This document shows positions 1 through 7,056 of a DNA stretch of 8,653 nt, in pieces. The position numbers and the translations under genes were made by a program. Numbering within the stretch: position 1 is the first letter of the stretch; each line of letters begins with the position of its first letter. Source of the stretch: Gemmatimonadota bacterium (GTDB taxonomy: Bacteria > Gemmatimonadota > Gemmatimonadetes > Palauibacterales > Palauibacteraceae); assembly GCA_030601615.1 (NCBI GenBank), contig JAUVTH010000056.1:1-8653 (forward strand), in the 5' to 3' direction. The notes under the pieces were generated by a model. That model ran no database searches. It was not told where the DNA came from and saw nothing but the letters and a program-made list of their open reading frames with translations.

Positions 1-71
1 CGATGGACTCCGTCAAAGCTCCCGACGGTGACCACGGTACCGTCGACATCCGGCGGGAGCCCACTCTCCAT
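1..71 (-). CDS. ribF: RibF, bifunctional riboflavin kinase/FAD synthetase (N-terminal fragment)
   Basis: Only the first 23 codons are in the window; the rest runs off the low-coordinate edge. The reverse strand gives an ATG at 71-69, then a 12-residue lead and the segment VVTVGSFDGVH (residues 13-23). This matches the nucleotide-binding start of the FAD synthetase domain, where the family reads roughly T(I/V)GxFDGVHxGH. RibF makes FMN from riboflavin and then FAD, in the cytosol. The ATG is 13 bases after the truB stop, which is the usual truB-ribF order in this cluster. Only a weak purine stretch (GGGA) precedes the start, so translation may depend on coupling to truB. The call rests on a short but characteristic motif plus gene context. 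The C-terminal riboflavin kinase domain cannot be checked here. Confidence 0.85.
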   Translation of the reverse strand, partial: MESGLPPDVDGTVVTVGSFDGVH

Positions 72-84
72 GGGTCCCGCGGAC

Positions 85-975
85 TCAGTAATGGAACACC
101 TTCTCCGGCCGGAGCTCGTCAGCGGACCGACGCCCCACGGCAACCAGGCGATCCCCGGATACCATGGCCACCGGAGACTCCATATCGGAGGCTCCTCGAG
201 CGTCCGCTATCGCTCGTCCATGCTCCACGGCTTCCACCTCGGAGGGATCCAGGTTCCGAACGGGAAGCCAGGACAGGGCTCGTGCGGCCGACAAGCCGGC
301 TCCAGGAGGCAGAACCCCACCTTCAACGTCACCCAGTTGCGCGGCATTGCGAACGGAGAATGGGCCGCTAGATGTCCTCCGCAGCGACCGCAGGTGAGCG
401 TGACAGCCCAGCTGGTGCCCGAGATCCCTGGCGAGGGCCCGCACATACGTTCCCGTGGACACCTCCGCCTCGAACTCAATCTCGGGAAGCTCGATCCCCG
501 TCGCGGCGATGCGGTGGATCCGAACGGTCTGCGGTGCGAGGCTCACGGACTCACCCGCCCTGGCGGATTCGTACGCCCGGCGTCCGTCGATCTTCTTCGC
601 AGAGTACACCGGCGGCACCTGCGCCTGCTCACCGCTCAGCCGATCGAGCGCCCGCTCTATGTCCTCCCTCTCGAGCGTCTTCCACCCGTCCGACCTGGTC
701 GTCACCTTCCCCGTCAGATCATCGGTGTCCGTCCCGACACCGAGCTCAGCGACAGCGGAATAGGTCTTGGACAGGGAATGAAAGTACTCGACCAGCCGCG
801 TGGCGCGTCCGACGCACAGGATAAGAAGGCCGGTGGCGAACGGATCCAGCGTGCCGGTATGGCCGACCCTCCGGACTCCCAGCGCCCTGCGAACCACCTG
901 CACTATATCGTGCGAGGTCGGGCCCTCAGGCTTGTCCACGAGGAGCACCGACGGAAGGTCAATTTTCTTCGTCAT
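85..975 (-). CDS. truB: TruB, tRNA pseudouridine(55) synthase
   Basis: A 296-residue protein that converts U55 in the T-arm of nearly all tRNAs to pseudouridine; the family also acts as a tRNA chaperone. The N-terminal segment VLLVDKPEGPTSHD (10-23) is the family opening. GHTGTLDPFATGLL (38-51) holds the catalytic aspartate, Asp44. VPPVYSAKKIDGRRAYE (120-136) is the conserved YSAxK motif, and STGTYVRALARDLG (173-186) is the third conserved block with its arginine. Residues after about 235 form a variable, PUA-like C-terminal region. Length is normal for bacterial TruB. The ATG at 975 lies inside the end of rbfA, giving a 17-base overlap, and has only a weak Shine-Dalgarno (GCGAG). Translational coupling to rbfA is therefore likely. 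The next gene, ribF, starts 13 bases after the stop. Confidence 0.97.
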   Translation of the reverse strand: MTKKIDLPSVLLVDKPEGPTSHDIVQVVRRALGVRRVGHTGTLDPFATGLLILCVGRATRLVEYFHSLSKTYSAVAELGVGTDTDDLTGKVTTRSDGWKTLEREDIERALDRLSGEQAQVPPVYSAKKIDGRRAYESARAGESVSLAPQTVRIHRIAATGIELPEIEFEAEVSTGTYVRALARDLGHQLGCHAHLRSLRRTSSGPFSVRNAAQLGDVEGGVLPPGAGLSAARALSWLPVRNLDPSEVEAVEHGRAIADARGASDMESPVAMVSGDRLVAVGRRSADELRPEKVFHY

Positions 976-1330
976 CGTGCTCGCGCTGACCCAGGGCCTC
1001 CTCGAGCAGAACCTCGATTCGCTGCACGTGCTCGAGCGAGCGGTCGGCGTGAAACCGAAACTCCGGTATGCGTCTGATGTGAAGGTCGCGGCCGAGCCGG
1101 CGGCGGATGAACCCCTCTGCGCTCTCGAGACCCGCTATCGCGTCCTCCAGCGGCACATCGTGCGTGAGCGTTCGTACATACACATCCGCGTAGGACAGAT
1201 CCTGCGTCACGTCCACACGCGTCACGGTCACCGCCACGACCCTCGGATCTTTGATCTCCGTCTGCAGCAGGTTCGCCAACTCCTCGCGGAGAAGCTGGTT
1301 CAAACGGACGGTTCTTCGGTTAGGCGACAT
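959..1330 (-). CDS. rbfA: RbfA, 30S ribosome-binding factor A
   Basis: A single-domain KH-type protein that binds the immature 30S subunit and helps process and fold the 5' end of 16S rRNA. From the ATG at 1330 it is 123 residues, normal for the family. The opening SPNRRTVRLNQLLREELANL matches the usual basic N-terminal helix. EIKDPRV (25-31) is conserved. SAEGFIRRRLGRDLHIRRIP (70-89) is the family's Ala-x-Gly kink and second helix, followed by PEFRFHADRSLE. The tail is acidic (HDDEEN). The start is not certain. A GTG at 1363 would add 11 residues (TGRDPNQRAA) unlike the family. A good purine box, GGGGAGGG, lies about 20 bases before the ATG, farther than usual. I prefer the ATG on family length. 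The 3' end overlaps truB by 17 bases. Confidence 0.93.
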   Translation of the reverse strand: MSPNRRTVRLNQLLREELANLLQTEIKDPRVVAVTVTRVDVTQDLSYADVYVRTLTHDVPLEDAIAGLESAEGFIRRRLGRDLHIRRIPEFRFHADRSLEHVQRIEVLLEEALGQREHDDEEN

Positions 1331-1378
1331 AGCAGCTCGCTGATTGGGATCCCTCCCCGTCACCGATTGGCCTGAGGG

Positions 1379-1666
1379 TCAGAAGATCTCCGACTCGGTC
1401 TCGAGGATATACACCCTGGGGTCAGAAGCGATCAGTGCGTCGGCCCGGTCGAGGATGGTCCGGGCGAGGGTAGCGTCCGATGACACGAACGCGATGCTGA
1501 CCTCGGCCCTCTGCGGGTCATCCTGGAAGCTGGTCTCCGCGGCGGAGACCTTCAACCGGGCTCGGGCACGGTCCCGCAAGCCGTGCACGATCCGTCGCTT
1601 GTCCTTGAGCGACCGACAGTCCGGGATCCGGAGATCCCACCGGGCCCGGCCGTACACGGCGGTCAA
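1379..1666 (-). CDS. ylxP: YlxP-like DUF503 family protein
   Basis: A small protein (95 residues from a TTG at 1666) of the DUF503 family, found between infB and rbfA in many bacteria, including the Bacillus subtilis cluster. Its biochemical role is not established; a ribosome- or RNA-linked role is inferred from its constant position. Family marks are the strand RARWDLRIPDCRSLKDKRR (7-25), where the SLKDKRR motif is diagnostic, then KVSAAETSFQDDPQRAEVSI (39-58) and the C-terminal VYILETESEIF. The start is chosen because the TTG has AGGG at 1677-1674 with 7-base spacing and gives a family-like length. A GTG at 1657 would also fit but has no Shine-Dalgarno. Longer versions reaching back into infB are ruled out, because that stretch encodes IF2 in another frame. 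It begins 17 bases after the infB stop. Confidence 0.88.
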   Translation of the reverse strand: MTAVYGRARWDLRIPDCRSLKDKRRIVHGLRDRARARLKVSAAETSFQDDPQRAEVSIAFVSSDATLARTILDRADALIASDPRVYILETESEIF

Positions 1667-1683
1667 CGCGTAACCCTGCGGCC

Positions 1684-4392
1684 TCAGGAAGCCTGGCCGC
1701 TCTCGGCCAGCGTGCGCGCGATCTGCTCCACCCGGAAGCACTCGATGACGTCGCCCACCTTGATGTCGTTGAAGCCCTCGATCGCGATTCCGCACTCGTA
1801 GCCGTCACGCACTTCCCGAACGTCGTCCTTGAAGCGCCGCAGGCTCCCGATGCTTCCTTCGTACACCTGCACGTAGTCCCTGAGCAGCCGGACCGGGACG
1901 TTTCGTTGGATCGTGCCTGAGGTGACGTAGCAACCCGCCACGGTTCCCGCCTTCGGGACCTTGAACGTCTCCCTCACCTCGGCACTGCCCACCAGGACCT
2001 CCCGCTCCTCCGGCCTCAGCAACCCTTCGAGCGCCATCTTGACGTCTTCAACCGCCTCGTAGATCACCCTGTACAGCCTGATCTCCACGCCCTCACGCTC
2101 CGCGACCTCCCGCGCTTTCGCATCGGGGCGCACGTGGAAGCCGATGACCGTTGCCTGGGTCGTGGAGGCGAGCAGGATGTCTGACTCGTTGATCGCGCCG
2201 ACCCCCCGGTGCAGAACATCTACGGCCACTTCGGAGGTGCCGAGGCGCTCCAGCGAGTCCGCCAATGCCTGAAGCGATCCGTCCGTATCACCCTTGATGA
2301 CTATGTTCAGGGTGCCCTGACCCTGCTCCTGAACGGCCGCGAAGATATCCTCCAGGCGAGCCCCCTTCTGCCTCCGCCGAATGTCCTTCTCGCGCTCGAG
2401 CTGCTGCCGGCGCCCGACGATCTCCCGAACACGGGACGCTTCCATCTCGACGAGGCGGTCTCCCGCCTGTGGAACTCCCTCGAGGCCCAGGATTCGAACC
2501 GGAATCGACGGCCCCGCTTTGTCGACCGTGTTGCCGCGTTCGTCGAGCAACGCACGAACGCGACCGCCCTGCAGTCCGCAGATGAAGTTATCTCCGACGT
2601 TGAGCTCACCGCTCTGCACCAGGACCGTGGCCACCGGCCCCATCCCCTTGTCCAACTCCGCCTCGATGACCGTCCCGCGCGCTAGGCCGGTCGGCACCGC
2701 CTTCAGGTCGAGCATCTCGGCCAGGAGAAGAACCTTCTCGAGCAGGTCGGCGACTCCCTGTCCCGTCTTGGCCGAAACCTCAGCGGAAAGGACGTCCCCC
2801 CCGAACTCCTCGAGGATGACTTCCTGTGACAGCAGGTCCTGCTTGACCTTGGCCACGTTGGCCGTCGGAAGGTCCACCTTGTTGATCGCGACAATGACCG
2901 GCACGCCCGCGTTCCGCGCGTGGCTGATCGCCTCGACCGTCTGGGGCATCACGGCATCGTCCGCGGCCACGACGAGGATCACGAGATCGGTCACCTCGGC
3001 CCCACGAGCCCGCATTGCGGTGAAGGCCTCGTGACCCGGCGTATCCAGGAAGGTCATCGCGTAATCGTCCTGCACCACCAGGTGATACGCGCCGATGTGC
3101 TGCGTGATGCCGCCGGCCTCCCCCGCTATGACATTGGTCTCGCGGATGTGGTCCAGCAGGGACGTCTTGCCGTGGTCGACATGACCCATGACCGTCACTA
3201 CCGGCGCACGCGGCGCCAGCTCACCCTCATCCTCGGCTTCCTGCTGGAGCTCCACGAGATCCGACTCGTAGGCCTCTTCCCGTCCGGCTTCGAAGCCGAA
3301 CTCCTCGCAGATGAGCTCGATCTGATCGAAATCCAGCCGCTGGTTGATGGTCACCATCAGACCGAGGTTCTTGAACGCCGAGGTAATGATCTCCTGCGGC
3401 GTCACTTCGATGAGGTCGGCCAGCTCGGCGATTGTGAGGAATTCGTTGACCCGCACAAGGGTCTTCTCGGCTTCCGCCTTAGCTTCGCGAGCCTCCTGCT
3501 CCACTTCCTGCTGCGTCGGCTCGGTGTCACGTCGCCTGCGCCGCTGAGTACCACCACCCATCGCGGCGAGCGTCTTCTTGACACTCTCCTGCACGGCGTC
3601 CTGGTCCACCCGACGACGACGCTTCCGATCCCGTTTGCCACGCTTCCGACCGTCGGCCGTGTAGCCCTCGGCCTTGATCCGTACGCTGCCACCCGGGCCC
3701 GCCGAAGCCGCAGGAGCAGCTGGGGCGGTTGAAGATGCCGGCTTCGCGGACGACTTCTGCGTAGTTACGAGACCTTTGCGGACCGGTTTCGGCTTGACGG
3801 TACGCTTCGGAGCGGCCGGCGCGGGCTCCTCGTCCTGCGGGACGTCAACCGCGGCCGCGCCCTCCACGGCATCCACTTCCTCGATAGCGCTCTCGTCGGC
3901 CTCCGCGACCAGTTCGGTTTCAACCTCACCCACCACCTCGACGGCCTGCGGCTCCTCGACTCCATCGAGAATCTCCATCACCACGGCCGTCTGCTCGTCG
4001 TCGTCGTCCTCCGCGAGGGTGTCAGCCACGGACTCCGTCACTCCCGAGTCCGCCTCTGCCAACCCCGTCACGAAGTCTGCGACCTCTACCTCGAGGGACT
4101 CTTCGTCAGATTCGACCTGGTCCGTCACTTCCGGCGCTTCGAGCTCGGCCACCACCGGATCGGGCTGCCGGCGACGACGACGACGACGCGTCCCCATCGC
4201 GCTGTCGAGCGCCGCATGCGCACCCGTTCGCCGCTCTCGCTCGAGCCGGGCGTGAAGCCTCGCGATCTGATCCTCAGTCACGGTGGACATGTGACTGCGC
4301 ACGCGCACGTCCATCTCGTGCAACATGTGAATCAGCTGCTTGCTGTCTACTCCCAGGTCTCCGGCTACTTCATAGACGCGAAATGTCGGCAA
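1684..4392 (-). CDS. infB: Translation initiation factor IF-2
   Basis: A 902-residue GTPase that brings fMet-tRNA to the 30S subunit and promotes subunit joining. Residues 1-50 form a first IF2 N-terminal module (RVYEVAGDLGVDSKQLIHML). Residues 67-300 are a low-complexity linker: Arg run (69-75), acidic stretch (about 82-190), Ala/Pro/Lys segment (190-235), and a strongly basic stretch (249-290). A second IF2 N-terminal module lies at about 313-368. The G domain shows G1 GHVDHGKT (403-410), G2 GGITQHIGAY (427-436, Thr430), G3 DTPGHEAF (450-457), G4 NKVD (504-507) and G5 SAK (540-542). Domains II, III and IV follow to the end; GDTDGSLQAL (701-710) and FKVPKAGTVAG (810-820) are recognisable. 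The start is a TTG, not ATG, preceded by a perfect AAGGAGG with 7-base spacing. All GTPase motifs are intact. Confidence 0.98.
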   Translation of the reverse strand: MPTFRVYEVAGDLGVDSKQLIHMLHEMDVRVRSHMSTVTEDQIARLHARLERERRTGAHAALDSAMGTRRRRRRRQPDPVVAELEAPEVTDQVESDEESLEVEVADFVTGLAEADSGVTESVADTLAEDDDDEQTAVVMEILDGVEEPQAVEVVGEVETELVAEADESAIEEVDAVEGAAAVDVPQDEEPAPAAPKRTVKPKPVRKGLVTTQKSSAKPASSTAPAAPAASAGPGGSVRIKAEGYTADGRKRGKRDRKRRRRVDQDAVQESVKKTLAAMGGGTQRRRRRDTEPTQQEVEQEAREAKAEAEKTLVRVNEFLTIAELADLIEVTPQEIITSAFKNLGLMVTINQRLDFDQIELICEEFGFEAGREEAYESDLVELQQEAEDEGELAPRAPVVTVMGHVDHGKTSLLDHIRETNVIAGEAGGITQHIGAYHLVVQDDYAMTFLDTPGHEAFTAMRARGAEVTDLVILVVAADDAVMPQTVEAISHARNAGVPVIVAINKVDLPTANVAKVKQDLLSQEVILEEFGGDVLSAEVSAKTGQGVADLLEKVLLLAEMLDLKAVPTGLARGTVIEAELDKGMGPVATVLVQSGELNVGDNFICGLQGGRVRALLDERGNTVDKAGPSIPVRILGLEGVPQAGDRLVEMEASRVREIVGRRQQLEREKDIRRRQKGARLEDIFAAVQEQGQGTLNIVIKGDTDGSLQALADSLERLGTSEVAVDVLHRGVGAINESDILLASTTQATVIGFHVRPDAKAREVAEREGVEIRLYRVIYEAVEDVKMALEGLLRPEEREVLVGSAEVRETFKVPKAGTVAGCYVTSGTIQRNVPVRLLRDYVQVYEGSIGSLRRFKDDVREVRDGYECGIAIEGFNDIKVGDVIECFRVEQIARTLAESGQAS

Positions 4393-4399
4393 CGCCCGT

Positions 4400-4406
4400 C
4401 CTCCTT
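4400..4406 (-). promoter_or_regulatory. Strong Shine-Dalgarno for the TTG start of infB
   Basis: AAGGAGG on the minus strand, followed by 7 bases (ACGGGCG) and then TTG. It is one of the best ribosome binding sites in the window and decides the rare TTG start of infB. The TTG opens directly on the family's N-terminal sequence (PTFRVYEVAGDLG). The 57-base gap between ylxQ and infB holds no other clear signal. Confidence 0.85.
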
Positions 4407-4449
4407 CGTGTACCTTCCGTCACTCTCTATCCGTCTTCCCGTCGCCGGA

Positions 4450-4821
4450 CTACGCCGGCTCCGAGGATGCGTTCACCGTCCGACTGCCCTGCTGCACCAC
4501 CGCGATCCTGAGCCCGAGGCCCCGGTCACGGATTCCGACAACAACCGTCTCACTCCTCCCTACTGCCCGTCCAAGAGCGGCCCTCGTACCGCACGTCACC
4601 GTGCTCACGTCCGGATCGCTCAGGAGTCCGGAGAGCCGCTTCCTGGCATTCTCCGTCGCATCGCCCGCCAGCACGACGGCGCTCAGCTCCCCCCGACGAC
4701 CCGCCACTCGAACTGCGTCGGTCCCAACCACGGCGTGACCTGCCCGACGCGCCAGCCCGATGAGCTGTAACACCCTCCGGTCCGCACTCCCGCCGGCTCC
4801 CGTCTGTACCGAGTCGGGCAC
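4450..4821 (-). CDS. ylxQ: YlxQ-like ribosomal L7Ae/L30e/S12e family protein
   Basis: A 123-residue protein containing a single L7Ae-type domain. Members of this family bind kink-turn RNA; the bacterial YlxQ branch sits between nusA and infB, and its exact target is not settled. Key segments are RRVLQLIGLARRAGHAVVG (15-33), the standard LLGLARRAGK-like opening, then ELSAVVLAGDATENARKRL (45-63), where AxDATEN is the hallmark. TRAALGRAVGRSETVVVGIR (79-98) follows, matching the ELGxAxG(R/K) region. The first 14 and last 15 residues look disordered. The start is GTG at 4821, with AAGGAG at 4834-4829 inside the last codons of nusA and 7-base spacing. The gap to nusA is 4 bases, so the two are probably coupled. 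The usual neighbour ylxR (DUF448) is absent: nothing lies between nusA and this gene, and its N-terminus shows no DUF448 cysteine motif. Confidence 0.9.
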   Translation of the reverse strand: MPDSVQTGAGGSADRRVLQLIGLARRAGHAVVGTDAVRVAGRRGELSAVVLAGDATENARKRLSGLLSDPDVSTVTCGTRAALGRAVGRSETVVVGIRDRGLGLRIAVVQQGSRTVNASSEPA

Positions 4822-4825
4822 CGTT

Positions 4826-6397
4826 TCACTCCTTCGACTCGTCCGTCTCCTCAGCTGGCTCGACGCCCGGTTCCGGATCGGCTACCGCAGCACCGACCGG
4901 CTCACCGTCCTCCGCAGGTGTATCGCTCACCGGCTCATCCTCGGCGTCCTCTATAGCTATAGCTGTATCGCTCACTGTCTCATCGGCAGCGTTCGCCACG
5001 CCGTCCTCCGTGGATGCGGCGTCCTCAGACTCGGTGCCCACATCCAGGGACTGCTGCGGCGCCGCGGAGGCGGCCTTGGCTGCCCCTGCGGGAGGTGCGT
5101 CCTCCAACGCCTCGTCCTCCACCGTCAGCTCATCGATCAGCGCGAGAAGCAGAGCCGCGTCCTCGTCCCCGATACCGGGAACCTGGACGAAATCCTCCCG
5201 ATCCATATCCAGCACGTCGAAGAACGTGTTGATTCCCGCCGCCTGGAGAGCCGCCAGGGCGGTGGGCTGGATGTCTTCGAGCTCCGACAGCGGAAAGTCA
5301 GAGACCTCGTACTCATCATCGCCACCGAACAGGCTCGACTCGGCATTGCGGGTCAGCCAGTCCCGACTCGAATACAGGTCTATCTGCCACCCGATCAGCT
5401 GGGCGGCCAGGCGCACGTTCTGCCCGTTTCTCCCGATTGCCAGCGATAACTGCTCCTCATCGACGATGGCCGTCATTACGTGGCGCTCTGAATCCGATAT
5501 CACCTTGGAGACCTTGGCCGGAGCCAGTGCTCTTCTCGCGAAGATCTCGGGATCCGGGTGCCACGGCACGATGTCGATGCGCTCGCCGGAGAGCTCCGAG
5601 ACCACGGCCTGAACGCGGGACCCCTTGAGGCCGACGCATGCTCCGACAGGATCCACCGAGTCGTCCCGGGAAGACACCGCCACTTTCGTACGACCGCCCG
5701 CCTCCCGGACGATTTCCTTGATCTCGACGATCCCCTGATAGACCTCGGGGATCTCGATCGCGAACAGCGCCTTCACGAACAGCGGATCGGCGCGAGAGAG
5801 AATCAGACGCGGCCCGCGTGGTGTCTCTTCAAGCTTGGAGAGGACCGCCCGGATCGTCTCACCCTGCCGGAAGCGCTCCCTGGGGTTCTGCTCCCGCCAT
5901 GGAATCACGGCCTCCGCTTCACGAACACGGTTCAGCATGACCACGATCTTGCCACGCTCGATCGCCTGCACCTCGCCGGACACGAGGTCCCCGACCATGC
6001 CGCTGAACTCCTCGCGAATGCGGTCCCGCTCTCCCTCGCGTACACGCTGGATAATCCTCTGCTTCGCTGCCATGACCGCGTTGCGGCCGAATTCGGAGAA
6101 CTCCACCGGAATCTCCAGCAGATCTCCTACCTGGAATTCCGAATCATCCCAGCGGGCCTCCTCGACAGAGATCTCGCGCGCCGGGTCTTCGACCTTCTCC
6201 ACAACCTCCTTCAGGACGACGATCTTGATATCCCCCTCGGGAAGAATCTCGATCTCCGCCTCTACGGGCCCTCCGAATCGACGCGCCAGGGCGGCATGAA
6301 TGCCGTCCCTGATCAGGTCATGCAACTCTGCATCTGACAGCGACTTATTAGCTGTCATCACACGAAAGGCTTCAACGACCGGTATCTGATCGCTCAT
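4826..6397 (-). CDS. nusA: Transcription termination/antitermination protein NusA
   Basis: A 523-residue RNA polymerase-binding elongation factor that affects pausing, intrinsic termination and antitermination. Residues 1-125 are the polymerase-binding N-terminal domain (IPVVEAFRVMTANKSLSDAE; GRNAVMAAKQRIIQRVREGE). The S1 domain covers about 135-200 (GDLVSGEVQAIERGKIVVML; PRGPRLILSRADP). KH1 has GLKGSRVQ (256-263), and KH2 has LAIGRNGQNVRLA (319-331), both intact GxxG loops. A helix-hairpin-helix-like segment (about 368-424, VPGIGDEDAALLL) follows, then a 100-residue acidic, Ala-rich tail. The ATG at 6397 gives the family N-terminus; AGGAGG lies upstream at 6416-6411 with a rather long 13-base spacer. 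An in-frame ATG at 6433 would overlap rimP and add 12 atypical residues. The last codons carry the ylxQ ribosome binding site. Confidence 0.97.
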   Translation of the reverse strand: MSDQIPVVEAFRVMTANKSLSDAELHDLIRDGIHAALARRFGGPVEAEIEILPEGDIKIVVLKEVVEKVEDPAREISVEEARWDDSEFQVGDLLEIPVEFSEFGRNAVMAAKQRIIQRVREGERDRIREEFSGMVGDLVSGEVQAIERGKIVVMLNRVREAEAVIPWREQNPRERFRQGETIRAVLSKLEETPRGPRLILSRADPLFVKALFAIEIPEVYQGIVEIKEIVREAGGRTKVAVSSRDDSVDPVGACVGLKGSRVQAVVSELSGERIDIVPWHPDPEIFARRALAPAKVSKVISDSERHVMTAIVDEEQLSLAIGRNGQNVRLAAQLIGWQIDLYSSRDWLTRNAESSLFGGDDEYEVSDFPLSELEDIQPTALAALQAAGINTFFDVLDMDREDFVQVPGIGDEDAALLLALIDELTVEDEALEDAPPAGAAKAASAAPQQSLDVGTESEDAASTEDGVANAADETVSDTAIAIEDAEDEPVSDTPAEDGEPVGAAVADPEPGVEPAEETDESKE

Positions 6398-6422
6398 GTG
6401 CCGTCTCAATCCTCCTGCGCCC

Positions 6423-6917
6423 TCAGGACTCATCCCCGAACTCGAAAACCAGCGTCGCCTTCGCGACCTCCGACAGAGCCACCTTCAGTCGCTCGCCGGC
6501 CACATCCAGCACCACCTGTTCAGCCCCTGGCTGCTCTGCCTCCAGTCCTACGAGCAGCCCTACCACTTGCCGGCTCCCACCGGCGATGGCTCCGAACCCT
6601 CTGATCCGGACCTTCTCTCCCGCGAACCGCGCATAGTCTCGCGGTTTCGTCAGCGGCCGCTCGACGCCCGGCGACGACACTTCCAGGCCCCAGTCCTGTT
6701 CGCCCGAACCCCGCTGCTCGAGGTATTCGCGCACCGCACGACTGATCGCCTTGCAGTCGTCGACCGTCACGCTGGATCGACCGGGCTGAATGTCCGGTCG
6801 ATCCACCCTCAGACGAAGCAGGGGACGTCGTCGCCCCCCACCGCGCTCCACCGTGACCAGCTCGAAGCCAATGCCGGCCAGGAGCTCGTCCAAGCCTTGC
6901 TCAAGGCTCTGCTCCAT
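6423..6917 (-). CDS. rimP: Ribosome maturation factor RimP
   Basis: A 164-residue cytosolic protein needed for 30S assembly, where the family acts around uS12 and the central pseudoknot region. The N-terminal alpha/beta domain contains GIGFELVTVE (15-24), then PLLRLRVDRPD (32-42) and SVTVDDCKAISRAVREYLE (49-67). The hallmark block LEVSSPGVERPLTKPRDYARFAG (78-100) matches the family's SSPGxxRPL. The C-terminal SH3-like domain spans about 101-160. Length is normal. The ATG at 6917 has GGTGG about 9 bases upstream. The gene begins 198 bases after pgeF, behind a leader with a terminator hairpin, and so appears to be the first gene of the translation operon. nusA starts 25 bases after its stop. 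Confidence 0.95.
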   Translation of the reverse strand: MEQSLEQGLDELLAGIGFELVTVERGGGRRRPLLRLRVDRPDIQPGRSSVTVDDCKAISRAVREYLEQRGSGEQDWGLEVSSPGVERPLTKPRDYARFAGEKVRIRGFGAIAGGSRQVVGLLVGLEAEQPGAEQVVLDVAGERLKVALSEVAKATLVFEFGDES

Positions 6918-6967
6918 ATGGACAAGCCACCTTCCACCTGCACACGGAATCGCGAGCGACCCGCAAC

Positions 6968-6999
6968 AAAAAAGTGGGGCCGATAAGGGTTCCCCACTT
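6968..6999 (-). terminator. Intrinsic terminator in the rimP leader (candidate attenuator)
   Basis: Read on the minus strand, AAGTGGGG (6999-6992) and CCCCACTT (6979-6972) form a perfect 8-bp stem with a 12-base loop. The run of six T (6973-6968) begins in the last two stem bases. This is a textbook Rho-independent terminator pointing toward rimP, ending 51 bases before its ATG. A candidate promoter lies upstream of it, so an operon transcript would have to read through it. The GTGGG...CCCACTTTTTTG form resembles what I recall of rimP leaders in proteobacteria, where attenuation has been proposed. An alternative reading is that it simply ends the murA-pgeF transcript. The hairpin is seen directly; the attenuator role is inferred. 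Confidence 0.8.
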
Positions 7000-7056
7000 C
7001 AAGAATCTGCCTGAGCCTCCCGGTCGGCCAGCGCCGGACGACTATCTACGGCGGCA

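Noticed and set aside
28..1077. A 349-codon plus-strand open frame across truB and rbfA
   Set aside because: It is antisense to two firmly identified genes, its translation is Arg/Pro/His-rich with no family motif, and long spurious frames are expected opposite GC-rich genes. Similar plus-strand frames at 2920-3732 and 5558-6337 were rejected for the same reason.
1331..1363. rbfA starting at GTG 1363
   Set aside because: It adds 11 residues not seen in the family and has only a weak upstream AGG. The ATG at 1330 gives the standard N-terminus, though its purine box is far away, so some doubt remains.
1667..1808. Longer ylxP versions starting inside infB
   Set aside because: That stretch is the IF2 C-terminus in another frame, and the added residues (for example RNRDRGLQRHQGG) are low-complexity shadow sequence.
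6398..6433. nusA starting at ATG 6433, overlapping rimP by 11 bases
   Set aside because: The extra 12 residues (SPEGAGGLRRH) are read from the Shine-Dalgarno region and do not resemble the NusA N-terminus; no ribosome binding site precedes this ATG.
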